Part shown: one piece after another, positions 31,788 through 38,644 of the stretch
Position numbering within the stretch: the first letter of the stretch is position 1
How the letters are laid out: every line of letters starts with the position of its first letter
Assembly (NCBI GenBank): GCA_020057115.1
Contig: JAGVGJ010000031.1
Span: forward strand, 1 to 43,052
Direction: 5' to 3'
DNA length: 43,052 nucleotides
Source: Candidatus Omnitrophota bacterium
GTDB lineage: Bacteria > Omnitrophota > Gorgyraeia > 2-01-FULL-45-10
Translations under genes and position numbers: made by a program
Notes under the pieces: model-generated
The model's input: the letters and a program-made list of their open reading frames with translations, nothing else
Database searches by the model: none
What the model was told of the DNA's origin: nothing

Positions 31788-32255
31788 ATGTCAAAGATAG
31801 ATGAAATGTACATGTTTGAGGCCCTGAAAGAGGCGAAGATCGCTTTTGAGAAGGATGATGTCCCCGTGGGGGCGGTCATCGTCCACAACGGCAGGGTGAT
31901 CGCAAGGGCCCACAACCAGATAAAGCTCCTAAAAGACCCCACGGCGCATGCTGAGATGATAGCCATCACCCAGGCCGCGGCATACCTTGAGAATGAAAGA
32001 CTCCTCGACGCAACCATCTATTCTACAATAGAGCCATGTGCGATGTGCGCAGGGGCCATGGTCCTTGCCAGGATAAAGAGGCTTGTCTATGGCGCCGAAG
32101 ACCCGAAGACAGGCGCCGCAGGCTCAGTCCTCGACATAACGGGCCACAAGAAATTGAACCATCAAGTGTCGGTAGCGAAAGGCATTTTAGAGAAAGATTG
32201 CGCAGGCCTGCTGCAGGAATTTTTTCATAAGAAACGAGCCCTCAAAAAACTTTGA
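31788..32255 (+). CDS. tadA: tRNA-specific adenosine deaminase
   Basis: A 155-residue zinc enzyme that converts A34 of tRNA-Arg(ACG) to inosine so that it can read CGU, CGC and CGA. The catalytic HAE motif is at 54-56 (H54 zinc ligand, E56 proton shuttle) and the PCxxC motif is at 83-87 (C84, C87). Its length is that of normal TadA and not of CMP/dCMP or guanine deaminases. The gene starts 33 nt after its substrate tRNA and is probably read through from the tRNA transcript, since I see no separate promoter. Its stop codon overlaps the TTGACA box of the following tRNA-Ser promoter. Confidence 0.94.
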   Translation: MSKIDEMYMFEALKEAKIAFEKDDVPVGAVIVHNGRVIARAHNQIKLLKDPTAHAEMIAITQAAAYLENERLLDATIYSTIEPCAMCAGAMVLARIKRLVYGAEDPKTGAAGSVLDITGHKKLNHQVSVAKGILEKDCAGLLQEFFHKKRALKKL

Positions 32256-32282
32256 CACCCCCTCCAGCAAATCTGATATAAT
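32252..32282 (+). promoter_or_regulatory. Promoter of tRNA-Ser
   Basis: TTGACA (32252-32257) and TATAAT (32277-32282) with a TGA extension; the spacer is 19 nt, longer than ideal. The -35 overlaps the tadA stop. A second TATAAT at 32310-32315 lies closer to the tRNA but lacks a -35 box. Confidence 0.5.
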
Positions 32283-32332
32283 ATAACGGTTTCATTGATA
32301 CTATTAGGATATAATTAAAATATTGAGTGTCC

Positions 32333-32425
32333 GGAGAGGTCGCCTAGTGGCCTAGGGCGGCGGTTTGCTAAACCGCTGTATGGTCAAAAGCCGTACCGAG
32401 AGTTCAAATCTCTCCCTCTCCGCCA
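32333..32425 (+). tRNA. tRNA-Ser (GCT), CCA encoded
   Basis: A class II tRNA of 93 nt. The acceptor is GGAGAGG/CCTCTCC, the anticodon stem GCGGT/ACCGC has loop TTGCTAA (anticodon GCT), and a long variable arm (TGTATGGTCAAAAGCCGTACC region) precedes the T arm GAGAG-TTCAAAT-CTCTC. The discriminator is G and CCA is encoded. Confidence 0.95.
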
Positions 32426-32445
32426 CCTTTTTCTCTTGAAAAAGG
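32426..32445 (+). terminator. Hairpin after tRNA-Ser, possible terminator
   Basis: CCTTTTTC (32426-32433) pairs with GAAAAAGG (32438-32445) around a TCTT loop, immediately after the CCA tail. No T-run follows. A second tight GC-rich hairpin, GCCGGAG-C-CTCCGGC, lies at 32454-32468. Confidence 0.45.
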
Positions 32446-32509
32446 TAGTTGATGCCGGAGCCTCCGGCTCAGACGTCGCTATTCGCTTTCCTTTTACAGG
32501 GAATACATT

Positions 32510-33448
32510 ATGACCATGAAACGCTTCATCAAAATAATATTAATCGCGATCCTGGTGCTGGCGATCTATTCGCTAATGCCTGTGGCATGGCTTTATCTTA
32601 AGCCGCAAGGCCCGCTGCCTCCCACGAATTCCCAGACCATAGATTCGCTTAAGACGAATAAGGGGAAGTACTTTGAATTTATAGTATTCGGGGATTGCCA
32701 CTCAGGCCTGGTATTAGATGATTCGGCTACGCTCAGGGTGGTGAAGATGATAAACCGCGAACTGAGATATAAGAAGATACCCATAGACTTCGTGATGGTG
32801 ACAGGGGACCTGACATTCCGCGGGACAGAGTGGGATTATAAAAATTATAACAAGATAAGATCGCTCATAAGATGGCCTGTATTGAGCGCCATCGGCAACC
32901 ACGATGATGATAACGGGGGCGAAACGAGATTCGATAAATATATAGGCGCGAGGGAATTCTCATTCCGTAACAGGAATTCCTATTTTATAGTCGTCGATAA
33001 TATAACCAATGACATGACCGAGACCCAGTTCGAAAAGCTGGAAGAAGACTTAAAGATAGCGCAGGACTATAAACACAGATTCGTGATCCTTCACAAACCG
33101 CCTATGTCGCTATACCAGCAATCCTGGTATAAGCCCGAGACATCCAGCTGGTCGTACCGTTTCATGAAGCTCTGCGAGCGCTATAAAGTGGATATGGTAT
33201 TCTCCGGCCACGAACACATGTTCAAGACCAATTCTTACGGCGGCGTCAGGTATTTCATGTCGGGCGGGGGCGGGATGATCACAAAGACCCCTGAAGCAGA
33301 CGGAGGCTACCTGAATTACCTGGTCATCAGGGTCTATAAAGATTATCTGGATTATGAGGTACGCAAGGTCCACCCGCCGTTCTGGGAGGTCATCACATAC
33401 TACATGTGGAAGAACCTCGTTTTCTTTATAAGGGACGCCATACTTTAA
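32510..33448 (+). CDS. Membrane-anchored calcineurin-like metallophosphoesterase
   Basis: A 312-residue phosphoesterase with one N-terminal membrane segment (about 5-25), so the catalytic domain is probably periplasmic. The dimetal motifs are in order: GDCH (61-64), GD (99-100), GNHD (129-132), H195 (LHKPP) and GHEH (233-236). The substrate cannot be told; relatives act on phospholipid intermediates, nucleotides or phosphoproteins. It lies 12 nt before an LptF/LptG permease gene, hinting at envelope lipid work. Confidence 0.87.
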   Translation: MTMKRFIKIILIAILVLAIYSLMPVAWLYLKPQGPLPPTNSQTIDSLKTNKGKYFEFIVFGDCHSGLVLDDSATLRVVKMINRELRYKKIPIDFVMVTGDLTFRGTEWDYKNYNKIRSLIRWPVLSAIGNHDDDNGGETRFDKYIGAREFSFRNRNSYFIVVDNITNDMTETQFEKLEEDLKIAQDYKHRFVILHKPPMSLYQQSWYKPETSSWSYRFMKLCERYKVDMVFSGHEHMFKTNSYGGVRYFMSGGGGMITKTPEADGGYLNYLVIRVYKDYLDYEVRKVHPPFWEVITYYMWKNLVFFIRDAIL

Positions 33449-33460
33449 GCGCCAATCTAT

Positions 33461-34555
33461 ATGAGAATACTCAGGGATTACATATTAAAGGAATTCTTCC
33501 ACGCTTTCATCATGTCGATAGTAGTGTTCACGTTCGTCCTCTTGATAGGCAATATCATAAAGCTCGCCGATCTCGTAATAAATAAGGGCGTCGACATCCT
33601 CTCGGTCCTGCAGTTATTCTTATTTCTGGTCCCGTGGCTCATCAGTTTTACGCTGCCGATAGCGGCTCTTACCGGCGTCATACTTACCTTCGGGAGGCTC
33701 TCAAGCGACGGCGAGCTTACGGCCATGAAGGCAAGCGGCATAAGCCTCTTTCGCGTGTCGGTCCCGATCATCATGGTGGGCCTCATATTCGGATTCGCGG
33801 CATTTTTCATAAATGACCAGGTCTCGCCTAACGCGTCGTTCGCCACAAGGCGCATCATAAAAGATATCGGCATAAAGAAGCCGACGGCATATCTCGAAGA
33901 GGGGACATTCATAAGGGGGTTCGAGAACTACGTCATATTCATATATGAGATACGCGGGAATAAGCTTAAGAATATCCGCGTCTACCAGCCGCAGGAAGGA
34001 AAGCCTACGCGCACGATCATCGCCGAAGCCGGAGAGATAAATTCATTTCCGGAGAAGAACATGATGGAGTTGAAACTATTTAACGGGACGAGCGAGGAGC
34101 CGTCGCCCACGGACCCGGAGAGTTTCTATAAGCTGAATTTCAAGACATATTACATGACGCTCGATCTATCGAAGGTATTCAAGCGGGAGAAGATCGGCAA
34201 GAAGACCAGGGAGATGACGGTGCTGGAACTTGAGCGCGAGATAACGAAGTTCAAAAAGGACAAAATAGACCCGACGCCGCTCTATGTCGAGATATATAAG
34301 AAGATCAATATGGCGATCGCGTCATTCGTGCTCATCCTTATAGGCATACCGCTCGGCATAAAAGCTCACAGGAGCGAGAAGTCAATAGGGTTCGGGATAA
34401 GCCTTCTATTGTTCGCCGCTTACTGGGGGCTGTTCCTGGCGGGCATAGCCCTTTCGTTAAAAGGCAATGTCGAGCCGTGGGTGGGCGTATCTCTGCCGAA
34501 CATCATATTCTTTATTTTCGGAACGATCTTATTCATAATTACGGCAAGGAGGTGA
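33461..34555 (+). CDS. LptF/LptG-family lipopolysaccharide export permease
   Basis: A 364-residue inner-membrane component of the LPS transport ABC exporter (YjgP/YjgQ family). Three transmembrane segments lie before residue 125 and three after about 280 (IASFVLILIGIPLGIK, SIGFGISLLLFAAYWGLFLAG, NIIFFIFGTILFII). A periplasmic beta-jellyroll domain lies between them. FSDFGRLSSDGELTAMKASG-like text (TFGRLSSDGELTAMKASG at about 82-99) marks the coupling-helix region. F and G cannot be separated from one gene alone. Its presence supports an LPS-bearing outer membrane. Its 3' end contains the AGGAGGT site for the next small gene. Confidence 0.92.
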   Translation: MRILRDYILKEFFHAFIMSIVVFTFVLLIGNIIKLADLVINKGVDILSVLQLFLFLVPWLISFTLPIAALTGVILTFGRLSSDGELTAMKASGISLFRVSVPIIMVGLIFGFAAFFINDQVSPNASFATRRIIKDIGIKKPTAYLEEGTFIRGFENYVIFIYEIRGNKLKNIRVYQPQEGKPTRTIIAEAGEINSFPEKNMMELKLFNGTSEEPSPTDPESFYKLNFKTYYMTLDLSKVFKREKIGKKTREMTVLELEREITKFKKDKIDPTPLYVEIYKKINMAIASFVLILIGIPLGIKAHRSEKSIGFGISLLLFAAYWGLFLAGIALSLKGNVEPWVGVSLPNIIFFIFGTILFIITARR

Positions 34556-34561
34556 TCGTAA

Positions 34562-34702
34562 GTGGGGTTGAAGAGCCAGAACCAGATAAAGATGAAGCAG
34601 AGACAGAAGAGAAAAAAGGGCAGGGCGCAGCTTACCAAGAAGGGCGCGAAGCTTGAAGATTATTATTACGGTAAATTCTATTTGAAGGCAACGCAGGCTT
34701 AA
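34562..34702 (+). CDS. Small basic protein, 46 residues
   Basis: GTG at 34562 follows AGGAGGTGAT (34547-34556), which overlaps the end of the LptF/G gene, so the two are coupled. The product is 46 residues: MGLKSQNQIKMKQRQKRKK at the start, about 35% Lys plus Arg, and an aromatic C-terminal part EDYYYGKFYLKATQA. It looks like a small ribosome- or RNA-associated protein, similar in style but not clearly in sequence to bS21 or other small basic proteins. I do not recognise a named family. Coding is supported by the strong site, the exact fit between neighbours and the biased composition. Confidence 0.6.
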   Translation: MGLKSQNQIKMKQRQKRKKGRAQLTKKGAKLEDYYYGKFYLKATQA

Positions 34703-34707
34703 AAAAG

Positions 34708-35658
34708 ATGAATGATATTTACGACCTGGTTATTATAGGCGGAGGCCCGGCAGGATTGACGGCCGGGATGTATTCGTCCCGCGCCAGGATGAAGACGCTT
34801 TTACTGGAGAAGATGCTCTGCGGCGGGCAGATACTTGTCACCGACCGGATAGAGAATTATCCCGGGTTCCCCGAAGGTGTCGGGGGACCTGAGCTCGCCG
34901 AATGGATGTCCAGACAAGCAAAACGGTTTGGCCTTGAGATAATGACAGAAGAGGCGTCTTCCATATCCCCAAAAGACGGCCCGGACGGAGCTTTTACCGT
35001 GAAGCTTAAGAACGGCAGATCGATGAAGGCGCTGTCCGTCATAATATCTACGGGCGCGCGCTGGAACTCTTTAGGGATACCGGGCGAGAAGGAGCTTATG
35101 GGCAGGGGCGTATCTTACTGCGGCACATGCGATGGCCCGCTCTTTAAAGGTAAAGAGGTCGTTGTCATAGGCGGCGGCGATACCGCGCTTGAGGATAGCC
35201 TCTTCCTCGCGAAATTCGCTTCAAAGGTCACGATAGTCCACAGGCGCGACCGCCTGCGAGCCACCAAGATACTCCAGGAGAGGGCGCGCGCCAACTCGAA
35301 GATAGAGCTCCGGCTTAATTCGATAGCGACCGAGATAGTGGGCCCTGCGAAAGTGGCGGGGGTCAAGATAAAGGATGTCGCGACAGGCGCAAGCTCCGTT
35401 ATTAAATGCGACGGCGCATTCATATTTATAGGCATTACCCCTAATTCGGACATAGCAAAGGACCTGGTCAAGCTCGACGACAAAGGGTATATGATCTCGG
35501 ATGATGACATGCGGACGTCGGTCGAAGGCATATTCGCCTGCGGGGACGTGAGAAAGAAGACGCTAAGACAGGTCGTGACGGCTGCGGGCGAGGGGGCCAC
35601 CGCCTCTTTCAGCGCCGAGCATTATGTCGACCGCCTGAAGGGGAAGGAATATAAGTAG
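34708..35658 (+). CDS. trxB: Thioredoxin reductase
   Basis: A 316-residue flavoenzyme that passes electrons from NADPH to thioredoxin. The FAD loop GGGPAG is at 11-16, the redox-active CGTC is at 138-141 and the NAD(P) loop GGG is at 155-157, followed by the C-terminal FACGDVRKKTLRQVVTAAGEGA. HRRDRLRA after the second dinucleotide loop fits an NADPH preference. The length is normal. It starts 5 nt after the small basic protein's stop and ends just before the tRNA-Phe promoter. Confidence 0.95.
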   Translation: MNDIYDLVIIGGGPAGLTAGMYSSRARMKTLLLEKMLCGGQILVTDRIENYPGFPEGVGGPELAEWMSRQAKRFGLEIMTEEASSISPKDGPDGAFTVKLKNGRSMKALSVIISTGARWNSLGIPGEKELMGRGVSYCGTCDGPLFKGKEVVVIGGGDTALEDSLFLAKFASKVTIVHRRDRLRATKILQERARANSKIELRLNSIATEIVGPAKVAGVKIKDVATGASSVIKCDGAFIFIGITPNSDIAKDLVKLDDKGYMISDDDMRTSVEGIFACGDVRKKTLRQVVTAAGEGATASFSAEHYVDRLKGKEYK

Positions 35659-35661
35659 GCC

Positions 35662-35690
35662 TTGACTAAGCCGTTCTTTCGTGATAATTT
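35662..35690 (+). promoter_or_regulatory. Promoter of tRNA-Phe
   Basis: TTGACT (35662-35667) is followed after 17 nt by TAATTT (35685-35690) or after 15 nt by GATAAT (35683-35688). The site lies 23-50 nt before the tRNA 5' end. Confidence 0.5.
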
Positions 35691-35712
35691 ATCTTTCCGA
35701 ATTTGTTTTAAT

Positions 35713-35787
35713 GCCGCGGTAGCTCAGTGGTAGAGCGCCACGCTGAAAACGTGGGCGTGGGCAGTTCAATTCTGTCCCGCGGCACCA
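35713..35787 (+). tRNA. tRNA-Phe (GAA), CCA encoded
   Basis: The acceptor is GCCGCGG/CCGCGGC, the D arm GCTCAGTGGTAGAGC, the anticodon stem CCACG/CGTGG with loop CTGAAAA (anticodon GAA), and the T arm GGCAG-TTCAATT-CTGTC. The discriminator is A and CCA is encoded at 35785-35787. Confidence 0.96.
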
Positions 35788-35794
35788 TTAAACT

Positions 35795-35826
35795 AAAGAC
35801 CTGTCGCAGCAGCGCGGCAGGTCTTT
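35795..35826 (+). terminator. Terminator of tRNA-Phe
   Basis: AAAGACCTGTCG (35795-35806) pairs with CGGCAGGTCTTT (35815-35826) with one G-T pair and an 8-nt loop, followed by TTTGTTCTAATTT-type sequence. Confidence 0.75.
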
Positions 35827-35850
35827 GTTCTAATTTCAAATTTTATCTAG

Positions 35851-35856
35851 TATAAT
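35851..35856 (+). promoter_or_regulatory. -10 box of the Nudix operon, leaderless
   Basis: TATAAT ends 6 nt before the ATG at 35863, and there is no Shine-Dalgarno sequence. The terminator of tRNA-Phe lies directly upstream, so a new promoter is expected here. The -35 is poorly conserved. Confidence 0.55.
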
Positions 35857-35862
35857 AAGATC

Positions 35863-36258
35863 ATGGCAAAGAGAACAATAGACGTCTGCGGGGCTTTGAT
35901 CGAGAAGGACGGCAAGTTCCTCGTAGCCCAGCGCAAATATGCCGATCGTTTCGGCGGCCTATGGGAATTTCCTGGCGGCAAGATAGAGGACGGAGAGTCT
36001 AAAGAGGCCGCCATGAGGCGCGAGCTTGACGAAGAGCTGGGCATAGACGTGGAAGTCGGAAGGCTTGCCATAATTACCGAGGACGAGATTCCGGAGATGA
36101 AAATAATATTCCATCTTTTCAATTGCGCGATAAAGAAGGGCGAGCCCAGAGCTATCGACTGCCAGGATGTGAAGTGGGTAACAGCCGAAGAGCTTAGAGG
36201 ATTAAAACTTGCGCCCGTCGATATAAAGATAAAAGACTGGTTGCTGGAGCGGCGATGA
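35863..36258 (+). CDS. MutT-like Nudix hydrolase
   Basis: A 131-residue Nudix protein. The box G-x5-E-x7-R-E-x2-E-E-x-G spans 39-60 (G39, E45, R53-E54, E57-E58, G60) and coordinates the catalytic divalent metal. Its length and N-terminal ALIEKDGKFLVAQRK are typical of small MutT/(d)NTP pyrophosphohydrolases that remove oxidised or non-canonical nucleotides. Its start is set by the adjacent -10 box. It overlaps the next Nudix gene by 4 nt (ATGA). Confidence 0.9.
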   Translation: MAKRTIDVCGALIEKDGKFLVAQRKYADRFGGLWEFPGGKIEDGESKEAAMRRELDEELGIDVEVGRLAIITEDEIPEMKIIFHLFNCAIKKGEPRAIDCQDVKWVTAEELRGLKLAPVDIKIKDWLLERR

Positions 36259-36761
36259 AGGAGAAGATCCTGTTTAAGGGAAAACTCATAAAGCTCTCCG
36301 TAAAAAGAGAGAGGCTCCCGAATGGCTACATGGGATATTTCGAGATGATCACGCATCCCGGCGCGGCGCTCGTGATCCCGTTCATTTCGAAAGACAAGAT
36401 AATTATTTTGCGGCAGCTCCGTCCGGTGATAGGCAAGTATCTTTACGAGCTTCCGGCCGGGACCCTCGATAAAGGCGAGACACCGCTATCCTGCGCCAAG
36501 CGGGAGATAGTGGAAGAGACCGGATATTCCGCAAAGAAGTTCACCCCGCTCGGGCCCATATATCCCGTTCCGGGCTATTCGACAGAAAAGATATACATCT
36601 ATAAAGCCGAAGGGCTTAAGAAAAAAGAACGCACCCCGGAGAAAGACGAAGTGATAGAGACCAAGATAGTCACAAGACCCGAGATAAAACGACTTTTAAA
36701 GCAGGGCAGGATGACCGATGCCAAGACGATCGCGGCCCTTGCCATTGCAGGATGGCTGTAG
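36255..36761 (+). CDS. Nudix hydrolase, ADP-ribose pyrophosphatase type
   Basis: A 168-residue Nudix protein with the box at 69-90 (G69, E75, R83-E84, E87-E88, G90). The N-terminal half (GAALVIPFISKDKIIILRQLRPVIGKYLYELPAGTLDKGE, shown in part) is that of the ADPRase/NudF branch, which splits ADP-ribose into AMP and ribose-5-phosphate. The Pro about 15 residues after the box (PIYPVPGYSTEK) fits ADP-ribose specificity. It is coupled to the MutT-like gene upstream and lies 3 nt before the NnrE fusion gene, grouping three nucleotide-cofactor repair functions. Confidence 0.88.
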   Translation: MKEKILFKGKLIKLSVKRERLPNGYMGYFEMITHPGAALVIPFISKDKIIILRQLRPVIGKYLYELPAGTLDKGETPLSCAKREIVEETGYSAKKFTPLGPIYPVPGYSTEKIYIYKAEGLKKKERTPEKDEVIETKIVTRPEIKRLLKQGRMTDAKTIAALAIAGWL

Positions 36762-36764
36762 CCG

Positions 36765-38633
36765 ATGAAATACGTTACTAAAGAAGAGATGCGCGAGATA
36801 GACAGGATAGCCATAGAGAAGCATGGCATCCGGGCGGTGACGCTCATGGAAAACGCCGGCCGGGCTGTTGCCATCGAAGCCGCGAAGCTTTTAAGGAAAG
36901 GCAGGATCGCCGTATTCTGCGGTTACGGGAATAACGGCGGTGACGGCTTCGTTGCGGCAAGGTATCTCATCAAAAAAGGATACGAGGTAAAAGTATTTCT
37001 TGCAGGAAGGCCCAGGCCGCTCTCGCCCGAGACTAACAATAAGCTCGAAGAGCTCATGTCCGCAGGCACCACTCTTAATGTCATATCGGACAGCTCGATG
37101 CTCGCCGAGGCTTTTAAGAATATCGGCCATGTCGACCTTGTCATAGACGCGATATTCGGCATAGGATTAAGGGATGCCCTGGATGACCTGAATTCCGAGC
37201 TTATAGATAAAATAAATTCGATCAGTGCCCCGATCGTAGCCATAGACATACCCAGCGGCCTTGATGCCGATACCGGCAGGCCTCTTCCGAAAGCCATAAG
37301 AGCGTCCATTACGGTTACCATGGGATATCCGAAGATAGGATTCGAAAAGCCGGAAGCAAAAGAGTATGTCGGCAGGTTGTTCATCGCCGACATAGGGCTC
37401 AAGGTCAAAGACCATCCCTCGATTTTGCTCGGCTCAGGAAAAACGAAGACAAAAGAGAAGACGATATCACTGCGCTCCGGCAAGATGGGCAGGCTCCGGC
37501 CCGGGCATCCCTGGATATACAAGAGCCAGATCCGGAAATTCGATAGGTCCATAAAGCTCGGAGAGATGGTGCGGGTCATCTCTGCGGAAGGCGCCTTTAT
37601 AGGATGCGGCTATTTCAACCCGGCCTCAGAGATATCGATCAGGCTCCTTACCTTTAAAGATGAGGTCGTGGACGCTAAGTTCCTGCAGGATAGGATAGCC
37701 GCCTCGGTCGAGAAGAGAAAGACCCTGGCTAATCTGACGAATGCCTACAAGGCGGTCTTCAGCGAAGCGGACGGATTACCGGGGCTTATAGTAGACGTAT
37801 ATGCGGACACAGTCGTATTCCAGGCATTGACCCTCGGGATGGATAAGGCCAAAGGCGTTATCATCGATGGGATAAAGCAGTCCATAAGCCCCAGATATAT
37901 ATACGAGAAGAGTGAATCGCCTTTCAGGAAACTCGAAGGCCTTACAGACATATCCAAGTGGCATGGTGATACGGGAAATAGCGTTGTCGAAATATTCGAG
38001 GGAAAGGTGAAGTTCCTGGTAGACATAATAAACGGCCATAAGACCGGATTTTATCTCGACCAGAGGAGGTCGCGTCTTGCGCTCGAGCAGTTCTCTAAAG
38101 ATAAAAAAGTCCTGGACATATTCTGCTATACCGGAGGGTTTTCCGCGAGTGCCGCTTTTTACGGGGCCTCCGGCGTCCGCGGCATCGACATAAAAGACGA
38201 ATGGCTCTCACTCGCAAAGGATAACGCGGCATTGAACGGCGTGTCAGAGCGAGTCCAGTTCACTTGCGGCGATGCCTTCGACCTATTGCGCGAGATACAT
38301 AATTCAGGAGAGAAGTTCGACGTGATAATCCTGGATCCGCCGTCTTTCTTAAAGAGCGTCAGATCCCTGAAAGGCGCGTCCAAAGGTTATAAAGACCTTA
38401 ACCTGTACGCCATGAAGATACTTTCCGAGGGAGGGATCCTCGCCACATTTTCATGTTCCCACAATATGCCGAACGAGGTATTCTCGGAGATATTAAAAGA
38501 TGCCGCGCGCGATGCGAAGAAGAAGTTCGACATAATCAAAAGATGCCGCCAGGCCGAAGACCATCCGATAGTAAAAGAGATACCCGAGACCGAATACCTG
38601 AAAGGATATTTCTTGAAGGTGAGTTCAATATAA
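36765..38633 (+). CDS. Fusion: NAD(P)HX epimerase (NnrE) + RlmI-type rRNA methyltransferase
   Basis: A 622-residue two-part protein. Residues 1-215 are a complete YjeF_N/NnrE domain: NAGRA (30-34), GYGNNGGDG (53-61), DAIFGIG (129-135) and DIPSGLDADTG (161-171). This domain epimerises damaged NAD(P)HX. After a Lys-rich linker (216-232) comes a PUA domain (about 233-310, LRPGHPWIYKSQI) and a class I methyltransferase with VLDIFCYTGGFS (about 449-460), ILDPPSF and FSCSH, as in RlmI-type 23S rRNA m5C enzymes. NnrE is usually alone or fused to the NnrD dehydratase; no NnrD domain is seen here. The ORF is continuous through the junction. The functional link is unknown. Confidence 0.9.
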   Translation: MKYVTKEEMREIDRIAIEKHGIRAVTLMENAGRAVAIEAAKLLRKGRIAVFCGYGNNGGDGFVAARYLIKKGYEVKVFLAGRPRPLSPETNNKLEELMSAGTTLNVISDSSMLAEAFKNIGHVDLVIDAIFGIGLRDALDDLNSELIDKINSISAPIVAIDIPSGLDADTGRPLPKAIRASITVTMGYPKIGFEKPEAKEYVGRLFIADIGLKVKDHPSILLGSGKTKTKEKTISLRSGKMGRLRPGHPWIYKSQIRKFDRSIKLGEMVRVISAEGAFIGCGYFNPASEISIRLLTFKDEVVDAKFLQDRIAASVEKRKTLANLTNAYKAVFSEADGLPGLIVDVYADTVVFQALTLGMDKAKGVIIDGIKQSISPRYIYEKSESPFRKLEGLTDISKWHGDTGNSVVEIFEGKVKFLVDIINGHKTGFYLDQRRSRLALEQFSKDKKVLDIFCYTGGFSASAAFYGASGVRGIDIKDEWLSLAKDNAALNGVSERVQFTCGDAFDLLREIHNSGEKFDVIILDPPSFLKSVRSLKGASKGYKDLNLYAMKILSEGGILATFSCSHNMPNEVFSEILKDAARDAKKKFDIIKRCRQAEDHPIVKEIPETEYLKGYFLKVSSI

Positions 38634-38644
38634 AAGGAGGAGGC

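Noticed and set aside
38453-38644. N-terminal extension of the AllA/glycosidase ORF back to 38453
   Set aside because: It lies wholly inside the 3' part of the NnrE-RlmI gene in another frame, and the AAGGAGG at 38634 clearly serves GTG 38645.
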